Assembly: GCA_963695975.1 (NCBI GenBank)
Contig: CAVOIB010000002.1
Location: forward strand, 496,001-560,000
Source: JBBQVZ01 sp963695975
GTDB taxonomy: Bacteria > Actinomycetota > UBA4738 > HRBIN12
Length of the DNA stretch: 64,000 bases
Reading direction: 5' to 3'
The translations under genes were made by a program, and so were the position numbers. The notes beneath the pieces are model-generated. The model made no database searches. It saw only the letters and a program-made list of their open reading frames with translations, and was not told where the DNA came from. Position 1 is the first letter of the stretch. Each line of letters starts with the position of its first letter. This document shows positions 40,194 to 50,081 of this stretch, piece after piece.

Positions 40194-41867
40194 ATGCGCA
40201 GGTCGGTGAGGGTGGCGGCGCTCTGTTCCATCGTGGCTGTGCTCGGCGTTGCGTGCACGAGCGGCGGGGGGGGAGGCGCCAGCAGCAGCGGCTCCACATC
40301 GGGTGGGCACCTGATCATCGGCACCACGTCGAACATCGACACGCTGAACCCCTTCGTGACCTTCCAACAGAACTCGTACTCCGCCTTCGAGTACATCTAT
40401 CCGCAGATGGTCCAGTACGACTCGAAGACCTTCGACATCAAGCCCGATCTCGCGCAGTCGTGGGAGCGATCCTCCGATCACCTCACGTGGACGTTCCACA
40501 CCGCGCCGAACGCGTCGTGGTCCGACGGTGAACCGCTCACCGCCGAAGACGCCGCGTGGACGATGGATACGATCCTGAAGTACGGGGACGGCCCGGCCGG
40601 CAACCTCATCGGCTCGCTCGCGTTCGTGGAAGGCGTGGAGGCCACCGACGACGACACACTCGTCATCACGTATTCGGCACCTGCGGCGAACGTCCTTCAG
40701 GAGCTCCAGCAGCTTCCGATCCTTCCGCCGCAGGTGTGGGAGCCCTACGCCACGGGCGACGGGAAGGGTCTGCGCCAGTTCGCCAACGAGCCGACGGACG
40801 GCCAGCCTCTCACGAGCGGCGGGCCGTTCGAGGTCGCCGAGTACAAGAAGGATCAGGTCGTGATCTTCCAGACGAACCCGGACTTCTACGGCCCGAAACC
40901 GGTGATCGACGGGTTCGGTCTCCAATACTTCTCGAACGACGACGCGATGGTCGCGGCGCTGCAGACCGATCAGATCCAGGCGGCGATCAACGTCCCGCCG
41001 ACCGCCGTAGACACCTTGAAAGGGAACGCGAGCATCACCGTGTACGACGGAGAAGGTCTCCAGCTCCGCGATCTCATCATCAACTCGAGCCCTGAGAAGA
41101 CGGCCAACCTCGAGCTGCAGGACCCGAAGGTACGCATGGCGATGGAGTACGCGATCGACCGGAACACGATCGTGCAGACCGCCTGGCTCGGGTACGCGAG
41201 GCCCGGGTCCACGATCGTGCCTATCGGCGGGGGAGTGTGGCATAACGGCGAGATCCAGCAGCTGCCGTATGACGTCGACGAGGCGAACAGGATCCTCGAC
41301 GAGGCCGGGTACGCCCGTGGAGCCGATGGGATCCGCATCGCGAACGGGCACCCGATGAACTACACGGTGCTGTTCGCGGCCGACGAGTCCGGTGCCGGCG
41401 ACTCGGCGTTCAGGATCATCCAGAACGGGTTCCAGCAGATCGGGATCCAGATCGCGCAGCGGAAGATGGACAACGACGCGGTCAATACGGCGATCCTCGG
41501 CGACGACAACACCTACAACAAGTTCGACCTAGCGATGTGGGACTGGTACACGTGTTGCCCGGTTCCCGATTTCATCCTGTCGGTGCTCCAGTGCTCACAG
41601 TGGGGCAACTGGAGCGACACAGGCTACTGCAACAAGGACTACGACAAGTTGTTCGAGGCCCAGCAGCTCGCGCAGGATCAGCCGGAGCGGGTCAAGATGG
41701 TCTACGAGATGCAGAAGATCATCTACGACGACCGGCCGTACATCGTGCTGAGCTACGACGATCAGCTCAACGCGTGGTCGACAGACTGGACGGGGTTCGT
41801 GGAGTCCTCGCTCGGGTTGTTCAACAGCCTGTCCAAGGAAAGCCTGACGCAGGTGCATCCGGCGTAG
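40194..41867 (+). CDS. Peptide ABC transporter substrate-binding lipoprotein
   Basis: 557 aa, SBP family 5. Signal peptide with lipobox VLGVAC (C21), then a Gly/Ser linker and the mature domain (LIIGTTSNIDTLNPF; DGEPLTAEDAAWTMD; YAIDRNTIVQTAWLG). It binds oligopeptides, nickel chelates or sugars outside the membrane for the permeases encoded next. Three extra Cys pairs late in the domain (CCPVP, LQCSQW, GYCNKD) are unusual for an actinobacterial SBP. GGGGGGAGGACCG precedes the ATG. First gene of a five-gene operon. Confidence 0.93.
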   Translation: MRRSVRVAALCSIVAVLGVACTSGGGGGASSSGSTSGGHLIIGTTSNIDTLNPFVTFQQNSYSAFEYIYPQMVQYDSKTFDIKPDLAQSWERSSDHLTWTFHTAPNASWSDGEPLTAEDAAWTMDTILKYGDGPAGNLIGSLAFVEGVEATDDDTLVITYSAPAANVLQELQQLPILPPQVWEPYATGDGKGLRQFANEPTDGQPLTSGGPFEVAEYKKDQVVIFQTNPDFYGPKPVIDGFGLQYFSNDDAMVAALQTDQIQAAINVPPTAVDTLKGNASITVYDGEGLQLRDLIINSSPEKTANLELQDPKVRMAMEYAIDRNTIVQTAWLGYARPGSTIVPIGGGVWHNGEIQQLPYDVDEANRILDEAGYARGADGIRIANGHPMNYTVLFAADESGAGDSAFRIIQNGFQQIGIQIAQRKMDNDAVNTAILGDDNTYNKFDLAMWDWYTCCPVPDFILSVLQCSQWGNWSDTGYCNKDYDKLFEAQQLAQDQPERVKMVYEMQKIIYDDRPYIVLSYDDQLNAWSTDWTGFVESSLGLFNSLSKESLTQVHPA

Positions 41868-41891
41868 TCCGTCGAGCGAGGGGGAGGCGAC

Positions 41892-42866
41892 ATGCACCGC
41901 GTCGACTACGTCCTCAAGCGGCTCGCGTTCGCGGTGATGACGATATTGGTCGCCATCACGATCAACTTCCTCCTGTTCCGCGCACTCCCCGGGAGCGCCG
42001 TGGCTGACCTTTCTCGCGCTCCGCACGCCTCGCCGCAGCTGCGAGCGGAGCTCATGCGCGAGTTCGGTCTCGACAAGCCGATGTGGAACCAATACGTGTT
42101 GTATCTGGACCAGCTCTTCTTCCACGCGAACCTCGGTGTGTCGTTCGCCGACTCCCAGCCCGTGACGGGGGAGCTCGCGGACAAGCTCAAGAACACGATC
42201 CCGATGGTGTTGGTCGGCACGGTGATCGCGGTACTCGTCGGGATCGTCACCGGGTTCCTTGCCGCTTGGAGGCGAGGCGGTGCCGTGGATCAGGTCAGCA
42301 CGGACGCGGCGATCATCTTCTACGCGCTGCCGACCCAGTTCATCGGGATGATGCTGATCTTCATGTTCGCGAAGTACCTGCCGACCGCGGGCATGCGCAA
42401 CGAGGTCGATAACTTCTTCTCACAAGGGAGCACGTTGTCGAACATGAAGGACATCGCGACGCACATGGTCCTGCCGGCGCTCACTTTGGCGCTCACCTTG
42501 TTCGGCGAGTACACGCTCATCGTGCGTTCCTCGATGCTCGAAACGCTCGGTGAGGACTACGTACTGACGGCGCGCGCTAAGGGATTGCCGCAGAGGAGGA
42601 TCGTGGTGTCGCATGCGCTTCGCAACGCCATGCTGCCGATCGCCACCCTCATCGCCCTTTCGCTGGGTTTCATCGTGGCCGGGGCGATCCTGGTGGAGAT
42701 CATCTTCTCCTGGCCGGGGATCGGTCAGGCCATCTACGAGGCGGTCTCCAAGCGCGATTACCCCATGCTGCAGGGTGCGTTCCTGATCCTCACGGTGTCG
42801 GTCGTGTTCTTCAACTTCATCGCCGACCTCATCTACTTCAAACTCGATCCGAGGATCACCGAATGA
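41892..42866 (+). CDS. ABC transporter permease, DppB type
   Basis: 324 aa with six transmembrane segments. It opens with a long N-terminal helix and the LLFRALPGSAV motif of DppB/OppB proteins. The EAA loop that contacts the ATPases reads LTARAKGLPQRRIVVSHALRNAMLP. It forms the translocation path with the next permease. GGGGGAGGCGAC precedes the ATG, and the stop overlaps the next ATG (ATGA). Confidence 0.94.
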   Translation: MHRVDYVLKRLAFAVMTILVAITINFLLFRALPGSAVADLSRAPHASPQLRAELMREFGLDKPMWNQYVLYLDQLFFHANLGVSFADSQPVTGELADKLKNTIPMVLVGTVIAVLVGIVTGFLAAWRRGGAVDQVSTDAAIIFYALPTQFIGMMLIFMFAKYLPTAGMRNEVDNFFSQGSTLSNMKDIATHMVLPALTLALTLFGEYTLIVRSSMLETLGEDYVLTARAKGLPQRRIVVSHALRNAMLPIATLIALSLGFIVAGAILVEIIFSWPGIGQAIYEAVSKRDYPMLQGAFLILTVSVVFFNFIADLIYFKLDPRITE

Positions 42867-43834
42867 AGACGGTCGAACCAGCGCTCGTCGAGGGGACCGC
42901 CCTGGAACCGCGGCCGTCACGGGGCGGCAATCCCCTCATCTTGGTTCTCCGCGAGCGCAGGTCGGCCGTGCTCGGCCTGCTCATCGTGGCGTTCTTCGTC
43001 GTGTTGGCTATCTTCGGCCCGAGCCTGGCTCCGTACAGCTGGACACAGCAGTCGGGACCCGTTTACGCCCCGCCATCCACGCAGCATTGGCTCGGGACGG
43101 ACGACAGCGGGGTCGACGTGCTGAGCGAGCTGATGTTCGGAGCCCGGACCTCGCTGATCGTCGGATTCGCCGCCGCGCTCGTTGCGATGATCGTCGGGGG
43201 AGGTATCGGCGTCCTCGCCGGCTACGCGGGGGGCGGGACGGACGTGGCGCTCATGCGTACCACCGACTACTTCCTGGTGATCCCTGACCTGGTGCTGATG
43301 ATCGTCGTCGCCACGGTCTTCGGACCGAGCCTGTCGCACGTGATCCTCGTGATCGGTCTGCTGCTGTGGACGACGACGGCGCGGATCGTGCGAGCCCAGG
43401 TCAAGAGCATCCGCGAACGTGTCTACGTGCGTCGCGCGAGGTCGCTCGGCGCGAGCCACCGGCGGATCGTGGTCCAACACATCTTGCCGCAGGTGGCGCC
43501 GCTGCTGATCGCCACCACGGTCCTCACGATCGCCTACGCGATCTTCGACGAGTCGGCGCTCGCTTTCCTGGGCGTCGGCGTGCCGGGGGTCTCGTGGGGG
43601 ACGATGCTCGAGCACGCCTTCGCCCGCACCGCGATGACGCAGGGAGCCTGGTGGGCGTTCGTTCCTCCGGGCCTGGCGATCGGGCTCGTCGTGGTCGGCT
43701 GCTACCTGATGGGCCAGGCGATAGAGGATGCGCTCAACCCGCGTTTGCGCGTGGCTCACCTGTCGATCCACAGCTGGCGCTTCCGCGCTGCCGCACCGAT
43801 CGGGCCCGAGCAGGCCGGGGAAGCCACCCCGTGA
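42863..43834 (+). CDS. ABC transporter permease, DppC type
   Basis: 323 aa with five to six transmembrane segments after a cytosolic N-terminus. The HWLGTDDSGVDVLSELMFGARTSL segment is typical of DppC/OppC, and the EAA loop reads RRARSLGASHRRIVVQHILPQVAP. It overlaps the previous gene by ATGA and the next by GTGA, so the four components are made in register. Confidence 0.94.
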   Translation: MKTVEPALVEGTALEPRPSRGGNPLILVLRERRSAVLGLLIVAFFVVLAIFGPSLAPYSWTQQSGPVYAPPSTQHWLGTDDSGVDVLSELMFGARTSLIVGFAAALVAMIVGGGIGVLAGYAGGGTDVALMRTTDYFLVIPDLVLMIVVATVFGPSLSHVILVIGLLLWTTTARIVRAQVKSIRERVYVRRARSLGASHRRIVVQHILPQVAPLLIATTVLTIAYAIFDESALAFLGVGVPGVSWGTMLEHAFARTAMTQGAWWAFVPPGLAIGLVVVGCYLMGQAIEDALNPRLRVAHLSIHSWRFRAAAPIGPEQAGEATP

Positions 43835-44828
43835 GCCTCCTCTCGGTGAGAGATCTCCAGGTCTGGTTCGATCTACCGCACGGCGGTCGGCTCCACGCGG
43901 TGCAGGGGGTCAGCTTCGACCTGGAGGAGGGGGAACGCCTCGGCCTGGTCGGCGAGTCGGGCTGCGGCAAGACGACCGCCCTGCTCGCCCTGATGGGCTT
44001 GTTGCCTCCGAACGCGGAGGTGGCGGGAAGCGTCGCGGTGAGCGGCGACGACATCCTCGGCGGCGGGGAGGATGCGATGCGTCCGTACCGCTGGACCGAC
44101 ATCGCGATGATCTTCCAGGGCGCGATGAATGCGCTCAACCCGGTCAAGACTATCGGTTCGCAGATCGTCGAGCCGATGGAGTTCCACGGGACGGCGAGCG
44201 GGGCGGTAGCGAAGGCGGATGCCGGCGAGCTCCTCCAGCTGGTCGGGATCCCCGCGTCTGCGGCCGCGCGATACCCGCATGAGTTCTCGGGCGGGATGCG
44301 GCAACGCGCGGCCATCGCGATGGCGCTCGCGTGCAACCCCAAGGTGCTGCTCGCCGATGAACCCACAACTGCGTTGGACGTGATGGTCCAGGCGCAGATC
44401 CTCACGCTCCTCGAGTCGCTCACGGTGGATCTGGGTCTTGCCCTGGTCCTCGTCACGCACGACCTGCCGCTGGTCACCCAGGTGTGCGAGCGGGCCGTCG
44501 TGATGTATGCGGGTCGTGTCGTCGAGGCCGGCTCGGTCGACGCGCTCTTCCACGACCCGAGGCATCCGTACACACGGCTGTTGTTCGAGGCGACGCCCGA
44601 TCTGACCGGCGAGGTCGAGGTCGTCTCGATCCCCGGTGCCCCGCCCCGGCTCGACCGACCGATCGTGGGTTGCTCCTTCGAACCTCGCTGCGATCGCGCG
44701 TTCGACCGCTGCAAGGTCGAGACCCCCCGATCAGTGCCCGTCGCCCGATCGCACGAAGCCGCCTGCCATCTGAACGAGGTCGATGCTGCCTACCTGCCCG
44801 ACCCCACGTCCGGGATGGAGGGAGCACG

Positions 44829-44832
<4 letters not shown>
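43831..44832 (+). CDS. ABC transporter ATP-binding protein, DppD type
   Basis: 333 aa. Walker A GESGCGKTT, signature FSGGMRQRAAIAMAL, Walker B VLLADEPTTALD, and a switch His in LVTHDLPL. The C-terminal extension with Cys-rich CSFEPRCDRAFDRC is the oligopeptide-transporter tail. GTG start overlaps the permease stop (GTGA). It powers peptide import as a heterodimer with the next protein. Confidence 0.95.
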
Positions 44833-45872
<1,040 letters not shown>

Positions 45873-45880
45873 ACCCCGGA

Positions 45881-47299
45881 CTACGCGAGCCGCTGGGCGA
45901 GCTCACCGTTCGCCTGTTGCCCCCGCCACCACGCCTGGCCCTCCTCGGGCAGGGTGTAGATCGGGTCGTAGTACGGGTAGTGGCGCGTGAGGGCGTCGGG
46001 GTCGTCGTCCTCGATCCCGGTGCGGTAGTTCTTGGTCCAGTACGAGATGCCCTTGACGACGTCGTAATCCTTCAGCATGTGGACCCACCGTTTGCCGACG
46101 AACGGCACGTCGCAGACCACACGCGGCGTCGCGAACCCTGGCAGATACCCCAGCAGCTCGTATTGCAGTTCCTGCGCCTCGGCGACCGACGTCCGCCAGT
46201 GCTCGGCGTTGGGGATCATGTCGCACATGTAGAAGTAGTACGGCATGATCTTCGCGTGATCGAGGAGCATGAAGCAGAGCTCCAGCAGATCGTTCGGCGC
46301 GGTGTTCACGCCGCGCAGGAGCACTCCTTGGTTGCGGACGTCGCGGAAGCCGGCATCGAGCGTCGCTTGTGCGGCCTTCCCGACGAGCGGGGTCACCTGC
46401 TGCGCGCAGTTGACGTGGGTGTGAAGCGCGATGTCGACGCCGCGTGATCGGGCGGCGGTCGCCATCGTCTCCAGCCCCGAGCGGACATCGTCCTGCAGGA
46501 AGTGTTGCGGCAGCCCCATCAGACCCTTCGACGCGATGCGGATGTCGCGGATGTTCTCGATATCCAGGAGCTTCAGCACGAAGTCCTCGAGGCGTTTGAT
46601 CGGAACGTTCGCCATGTCGCCGCCCGAGACGACGACGTCGCGGACCTGCGGCGTACGGCGCAGGTAGTCGAGCATCTGCTCCCAGCGATCGTTCTGCTTG
46701 ACCTCGAACTTGTACTTGAGGACTTGGAGGGTGTCGTTGCCCACCAGATCCATCCTCGTGCAGTGACCGCAGTACTGGGGACACGTGGGGATCAGCTCCG
46801 CGAGTACCTTCGTGGGGTAGCGGTGCGTGAGACCTTCCACGGCCCACATGTCCGCCTCGTGCAGGGAATCGCGCGATGCCATCGGATGGCTGGTCCACTC
46901 GGTCTGACGTTCGCTGAGGGCCGGGGCCATGTAGCGACGGACCCGGTCGGCCCGCAGATCGTGCTCCTCCATCGTATTGATCATCTGAGGCGGGATCAGC
47001 ATGGACATCGTCGCCCTCTCCTGCTGGTCGCGCTCGATGTCGGTGAGGAGCTCGTCCGACAGGTGATCGCCGAGGGCCTCCTTGAACTCCTTGAGGTTCT
47101 TGACCGAGTGCGCCCGCTGCCACTGCGCGGACTCCCACTGCTCGGTCGTGACACCTCTGTACCCGGGCAACCTGGTGTGATCGGGTTCGACGTACTCGCG
47201 GTTGAGCGGGTACTCGAACGGCTGGTGGGCGGCGTGCGCATGGGCCGTGCGATGCCCCGGGCGAACTGCGGACGGCTCCCGATGGGTTTCGACGCTCAT
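45881..47299 (-). CDS. kamA: Lysine 2,3-aminomutase family radical-SAM enzyme
   Basis: 472 aa. KamA interconverts L-lysine and L-beta-lysine with a 4Fe-4S cluster, SAM and PLP. The cluster motif is CPQYCGHC, GGDMAN resembles the SAM-binding glycine motif, and the PLP-lysine region is KYKFEVKQ or the later HVNCAQQVTP block. ATG 47299 is preceded by GGAGGAGGTG. The upstream frame to 47365 has no homology. Length fits KamA, but glutamate 2,3-aminomutase is a close relative and cannot be excluded. Convergent with the ABC operon. Confidence 0.88.
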   Translation of the reverse strand: MSVETHREPSAVRPGHRTAHAHAAHQPFEYPLNREYVEPDHTRLPGYRGVTTEQWESAQWQRAHSVKNLKEFKEALGDHLSDELLTDIERDQQERATMSMLIPPQMINTMEEHDLRADRVRRYMAPALSERQTEWTSHPMASRDSLHEADMWAVEGLTHRYPTKVLAELIPTCPQYCGHCTRMDLVGNDTLQVLKYKFEVKQNDRWEQMLDYLRRTPQVRDVVVSGGDMANVPIKRLEDFVLKLLDIENIRDIRIASKGLMGLPQHFLQDDVRSGLETMATAARSRGVDIALHTHVNCAQQVTPLVGKAAQATLDAGFRDVRNQGVLLRGVNTAPNDLLELCFMLLDHAKIMPYYFYMCDMIPNAEHWRTSVAEAQELQYELLGYLPGFATPRVVCDVPFVGKRWVHMLKDYDVVKGISYWTKNYRTGIEDDDPDALTRHYPYYDPIYTLPEEGQAWWRGQQANGELAQRLA

Positions 47300-47463
47300 G
47301 CTCGACACCTCCTCCTGTCGGACGCGATCCACGGGCGGGCGCGCCAGGTACTTCGGACACGCCATCGGATGATTCGGGAAGGTATCAAGGATACCCGAAC
47401 GTCATCCGGGAATCACGTGCCGAAACCGAAGGATATCCGGTCAGCTGGGGAGGAACAGGACGA

Positions 47464-47742
47464 TCAGCGGCGACCTCGTGGTGGGCCGCCCGGCCCATCC
47501 CGGCGGGGGCGACGTTCCATCTGGACCTCGGCCACGGGCTTCGGCAGCCGGGCGCGCATCGGTGCGTGGCCCGTCCGCTCGAATCGCATCATCACGTGAT
47601 CGGGGTTGGTCTGACGATCGGTCTCGCGCCAACCGTTCGCCACCAGGTGCTTCAGGCGGGCGGCGGCCGTCTTCCGCAGCTTGTCCGTTCCCGGAACGCG
47701 AACGTAGAAGCGCTCGTGGAGGACTTCCTTGTAGTCAGGCAT
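47464..47742 (-). CDS. Hypothetical protein, 92 aa
   Basis: Not recognised. The first 60 residues (YKEVLHERFYVRVPGTDKLRKTAAARLKHLVANGWRETDR, read in pieces) look like a small alpha-beta domain, and the last 30 are Arg/Gly/Pro-rich and probably disordered. No membrane segment. The long plus-strand frame covering it is the open upstream extension of the GGDEF-EAL gene and is not taken as coding. Confidence 0.55.
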   Translation of the reverse strand: MPDYKEVLHERFYVRVPGTDKLRKTAAARLKHLVANGWRETDRQTNPDHVMMRFERTGHAPMRARLPKPVAEVQMERRPRRDGPGGPPRGRR

Positions 47743-47807
47743 GGTCGCGAGAGCCTAGCAGGCGCTACCTACAGGCGGGTCGGCCCGCCGCCGATACGTA
47801 CGAACAT

Positions 47808-50081
47808 ATGGAGGCTCCGGCCGATGTCGAGGCCGTCCTCGGCGCTGTGGCGTTCGCGAACGAGCGCCTCTTCCGCGACGAGGTCTGGCACGAACGGATC
47901 GACGAGGTGCTCGAGCGCCTCGGCCGGGCCGTCGGCGCGTCTCGCGCGTACCTGTTCCAGAACATCCGGGGGCCCGACGGCCGGCTCTGGATGGACCTGC
48001 GTTCCGAATGGGATGCCGATGGCGTTCGGCGGATCTTCGACGACCCGGCCAACCACCTCCACCCGTATGCCCCCGACTTCTCCCGCTGGATCGAGCTCCT
48101 CGGTCAGCGAGACGTGATCCAGGGCAGCGTCGAGGAGCTGCCGGAGGCCGAGCGCCGGGTGCTCTCGTCAGAAGGTGTCGGCACGGTGCTCGCCGTTCCG
48201 CTCTTCGTGGGGACGGATTGGTGGGGGTTCCTCGGCTTCGATGACGAACGCCGGCAGCGGACGTGGTCGGAGGTCGAGGCGGACGCGCTGCGAGCCGCCG
48301 CAGGGGCCCTCGGCGCGGCGATCGAGCGACAGCGGGCAGAGGAGATCAGCCGGTTCACCGAGCAGCAGTACCGCTCCATCGTGGAACAGATCCCGGCCAT
48401 CACCTACATCGCCGAGCTGAACGAGCACGCCGCGACCGTGTACGTGAGCCCGCAGATCGAAGGGCTCCTGGGGTACCCCCCACAGGAGTGGGTCGCCGAT
48501 GCGGATATGTGGGCGACCCTGATCCATCCCGATGATCGCGCGCAAGCGATCGCGGAGCTGGCGCGTCACCATGAGACCTGTGCGCCGCTCAGCTTGGAGT
48601 ACCGGCTGTTCGCGCGCGACGGTCACGTGGTGTGGGTGCACGACGAGGCCACGATCGTGCGGGACGAGCAAGGGGTCCCCCGGTACTCCCACGGACTGAT
48701 GATGGACATCTCGGGTCGCAAGCAGTCGGAGGAACAGGTCGCGTTCCTCGCCTATCACGACGAGTTGACCGGGTTGCCGAGCCGGTCGATGTTCGACGAG
48801 CTGCTCAGCCTGTCGATCTCGAGGGCTCGCCTCCACGAGGGTTCGGTCGCCGTCGTCTGCGTCGACCTGGACGACTTCCGGCTGGTGAACGACAGCCTTG
48901 GACACGCGCAGGGGGACGAGCTCCTGAGGATGGTGGCCGATCGGCTGCGCGAGGCGACTCGGGAGACCGACCTGGTCGCGCGTCGCGGGGGCGATCAGTT
49001 CCTGCTGCTGCTGGCCGACCTCGAGCGTGAGGAGCGCGGAGACCTCGCTGCAGCGTTGATCCGTGCAGAATCGGTCGTGCAGCGGATCCACGATTCGCTC
49101 GGGCCGCCGTTCGAGCTGGACGGGACCGAGATCTACATCTCTGCGAGCATGGGCATCAGCATCTTCCCCCAAGACGCCGACGATCCGGGCGGTCTGCAGC
49201 GCAACGCGGAGGCCGCGATGTCCGAAAGCAAGAAGGCCGGCCGAGGGGGGTACGTCATCTCGGCGCGAGGATCGATCGACTCCGCCACCAAGCTGCAGAT
49301 GGTGACCCGTCTACGCAAGGCCGTCGAGAGCCAGCGCTGGGTGCTGCACTATCAGCCTGTGATCGAGCTTCCCACCACTCGGATGACGGGCGTGGAGGCG
49401 TTGGTCCGCTGGATCGAACCGGACGGCACCATGATCCCCCCGGGGGAGTTCATCCCGCTCGCCGAAGAACTCGGCCTGATCGAGACGATCGGCGATTGGG
49501 TCGTGAACGAGCTGGTCTACCAGGCCGGCGCATGGCGGGATCTCGGCATCGATCTCGACATCGGGTTCAACCTCTCTCCACGGCAGTTCTGGCAGCCCGA
49601 TCTGGAGGAGCGGATCCTCTCGAAGATCCGCGACGGTGGGATCGAGCCTTCGCGGATCACGGTGGAGGTCACCGAGTCGTCTGCGATGATGGACCCAGAC
49701 CGCGCGCAGGAGATCCTGTGGAACCTCCACCGGGCCGGTCTCCAGATCGCGATCGACGACTTCGGCACGGGGTACTCATCGCTTTCGCGACTGCGTGAGG
49801 TGCCGGTCGAGGTGTTGAAGATCGATCGCTCGTTCGTGTCGGGCGTGGACCTTGACCGCCAGGCCGCGAGCATCGTGTCGGCGTTCATCGAGCTCGCCTC
49901 CGGCCTGGGGATGACCACGCTTGCGGAGGGGATCGAAACGGTCGGTGAGCTCGACTTCCTGATCTCGCGCGGATGTCGGCTGGGGCAGGGCTTCCTGTTC
50001 AGCCGCCCGGTGCCGCCGGAGGAGATCATCGCGCTCGCCCTGGGCGGCGTCCCGATCCCCACGGCAGCGGCCGATCGCTAG
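47808..50081 (+). CDS. GAF-PAS-GGDEF-EAL protein, GGDEF motif degenerate
   Basis: 757 aa, no transmembrane segment. GAF-like domain (about 5-175), PAS (about 185-310) closing with MMDISGRKQSEEQ, GGDEF domain (about 315-485), EAL domain (about 500-750). The active-site loop reads GGDQF instead of GGDEF, while an inhibitory RxxD (RETD) five residues upstream is kept. The EAL domain looks intact: EALVRW, NLSPRQF, EVTESSAMM, DDFGTGYSSL, DRSFV, AEGIET. It probably acts mainly as a c-di-GMP phosphodiesterase. Paralogue of the protein at 53217-55454. Convergent with transketolase, sharing CTAG. Confidence 0.9.
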   Translation: MEAPADVEAVLGAVAFANERLFRDEVWHERIDEVLERLGRAVGASRAYLFQNIRGPDGRLWMDLRSEWDADGVRRIFDDPANHLHPYAPDFSRWIELLGQRDVIQGSVEELPEAERRVLSSEGVGTVLAVPLFVGTDWWGFLGFDDERRQRTWSEVEADALRAAAGALGAAIERQRAEEISRFTEQQYRSIVEQIPAITYIAELNEHAATVYVSPQIEGLLGYPPQEWVADADMWATLIHPDDRAQAIAELARHHETCAPLSLEYRLFARDGHVVWVHDEATIVRDEQGVPRYSHGLMMDISGRKQSEEQVAFLAYHDELTGLPSRSMFDELLSLSISRARLHEGSVAVVCVDLDDFRLVNDSLGHAQGDELLRMVADRLREATRETDLVARRGGDQFLLLLADLEREERGDLAAALIRAESVVQRIHDSLGPPFELDGTEIYISASMGISIFPQDADDPGGLQRNAEAAMSESKKAGRGGYVISARGSIDSATKLQMVTRLRKAVESQRWVLHYQPVIELPTTRMTGVEALVRWIEPDGTMIPPGEFIPLAEELGLIETIGDWVVNELVYQAGAWRDLGIDLDIGFNLSPRQFWQPDLEERILSKIRDGGIEPSRITVEVTESSAMMDPDRAQEILWNLHRAGLQIAIDDFGTGYSSLSRLREVPVEVLKIDRSFVSGVDLDRQAASIVSAFIELASGLGMTTLAEGIETVGELDFLISRGCRLGQGFLFSRPVPPEEIIALALGGVPIPTAAADR

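Noticed and set aside
45903..47360. 485-codon minus-strand frame overlapping kamA in another frame
   Set aside because: Arg/Pro/Gly-rich nonsense; the kamA frame carries the radical-SAM motif and full homology.
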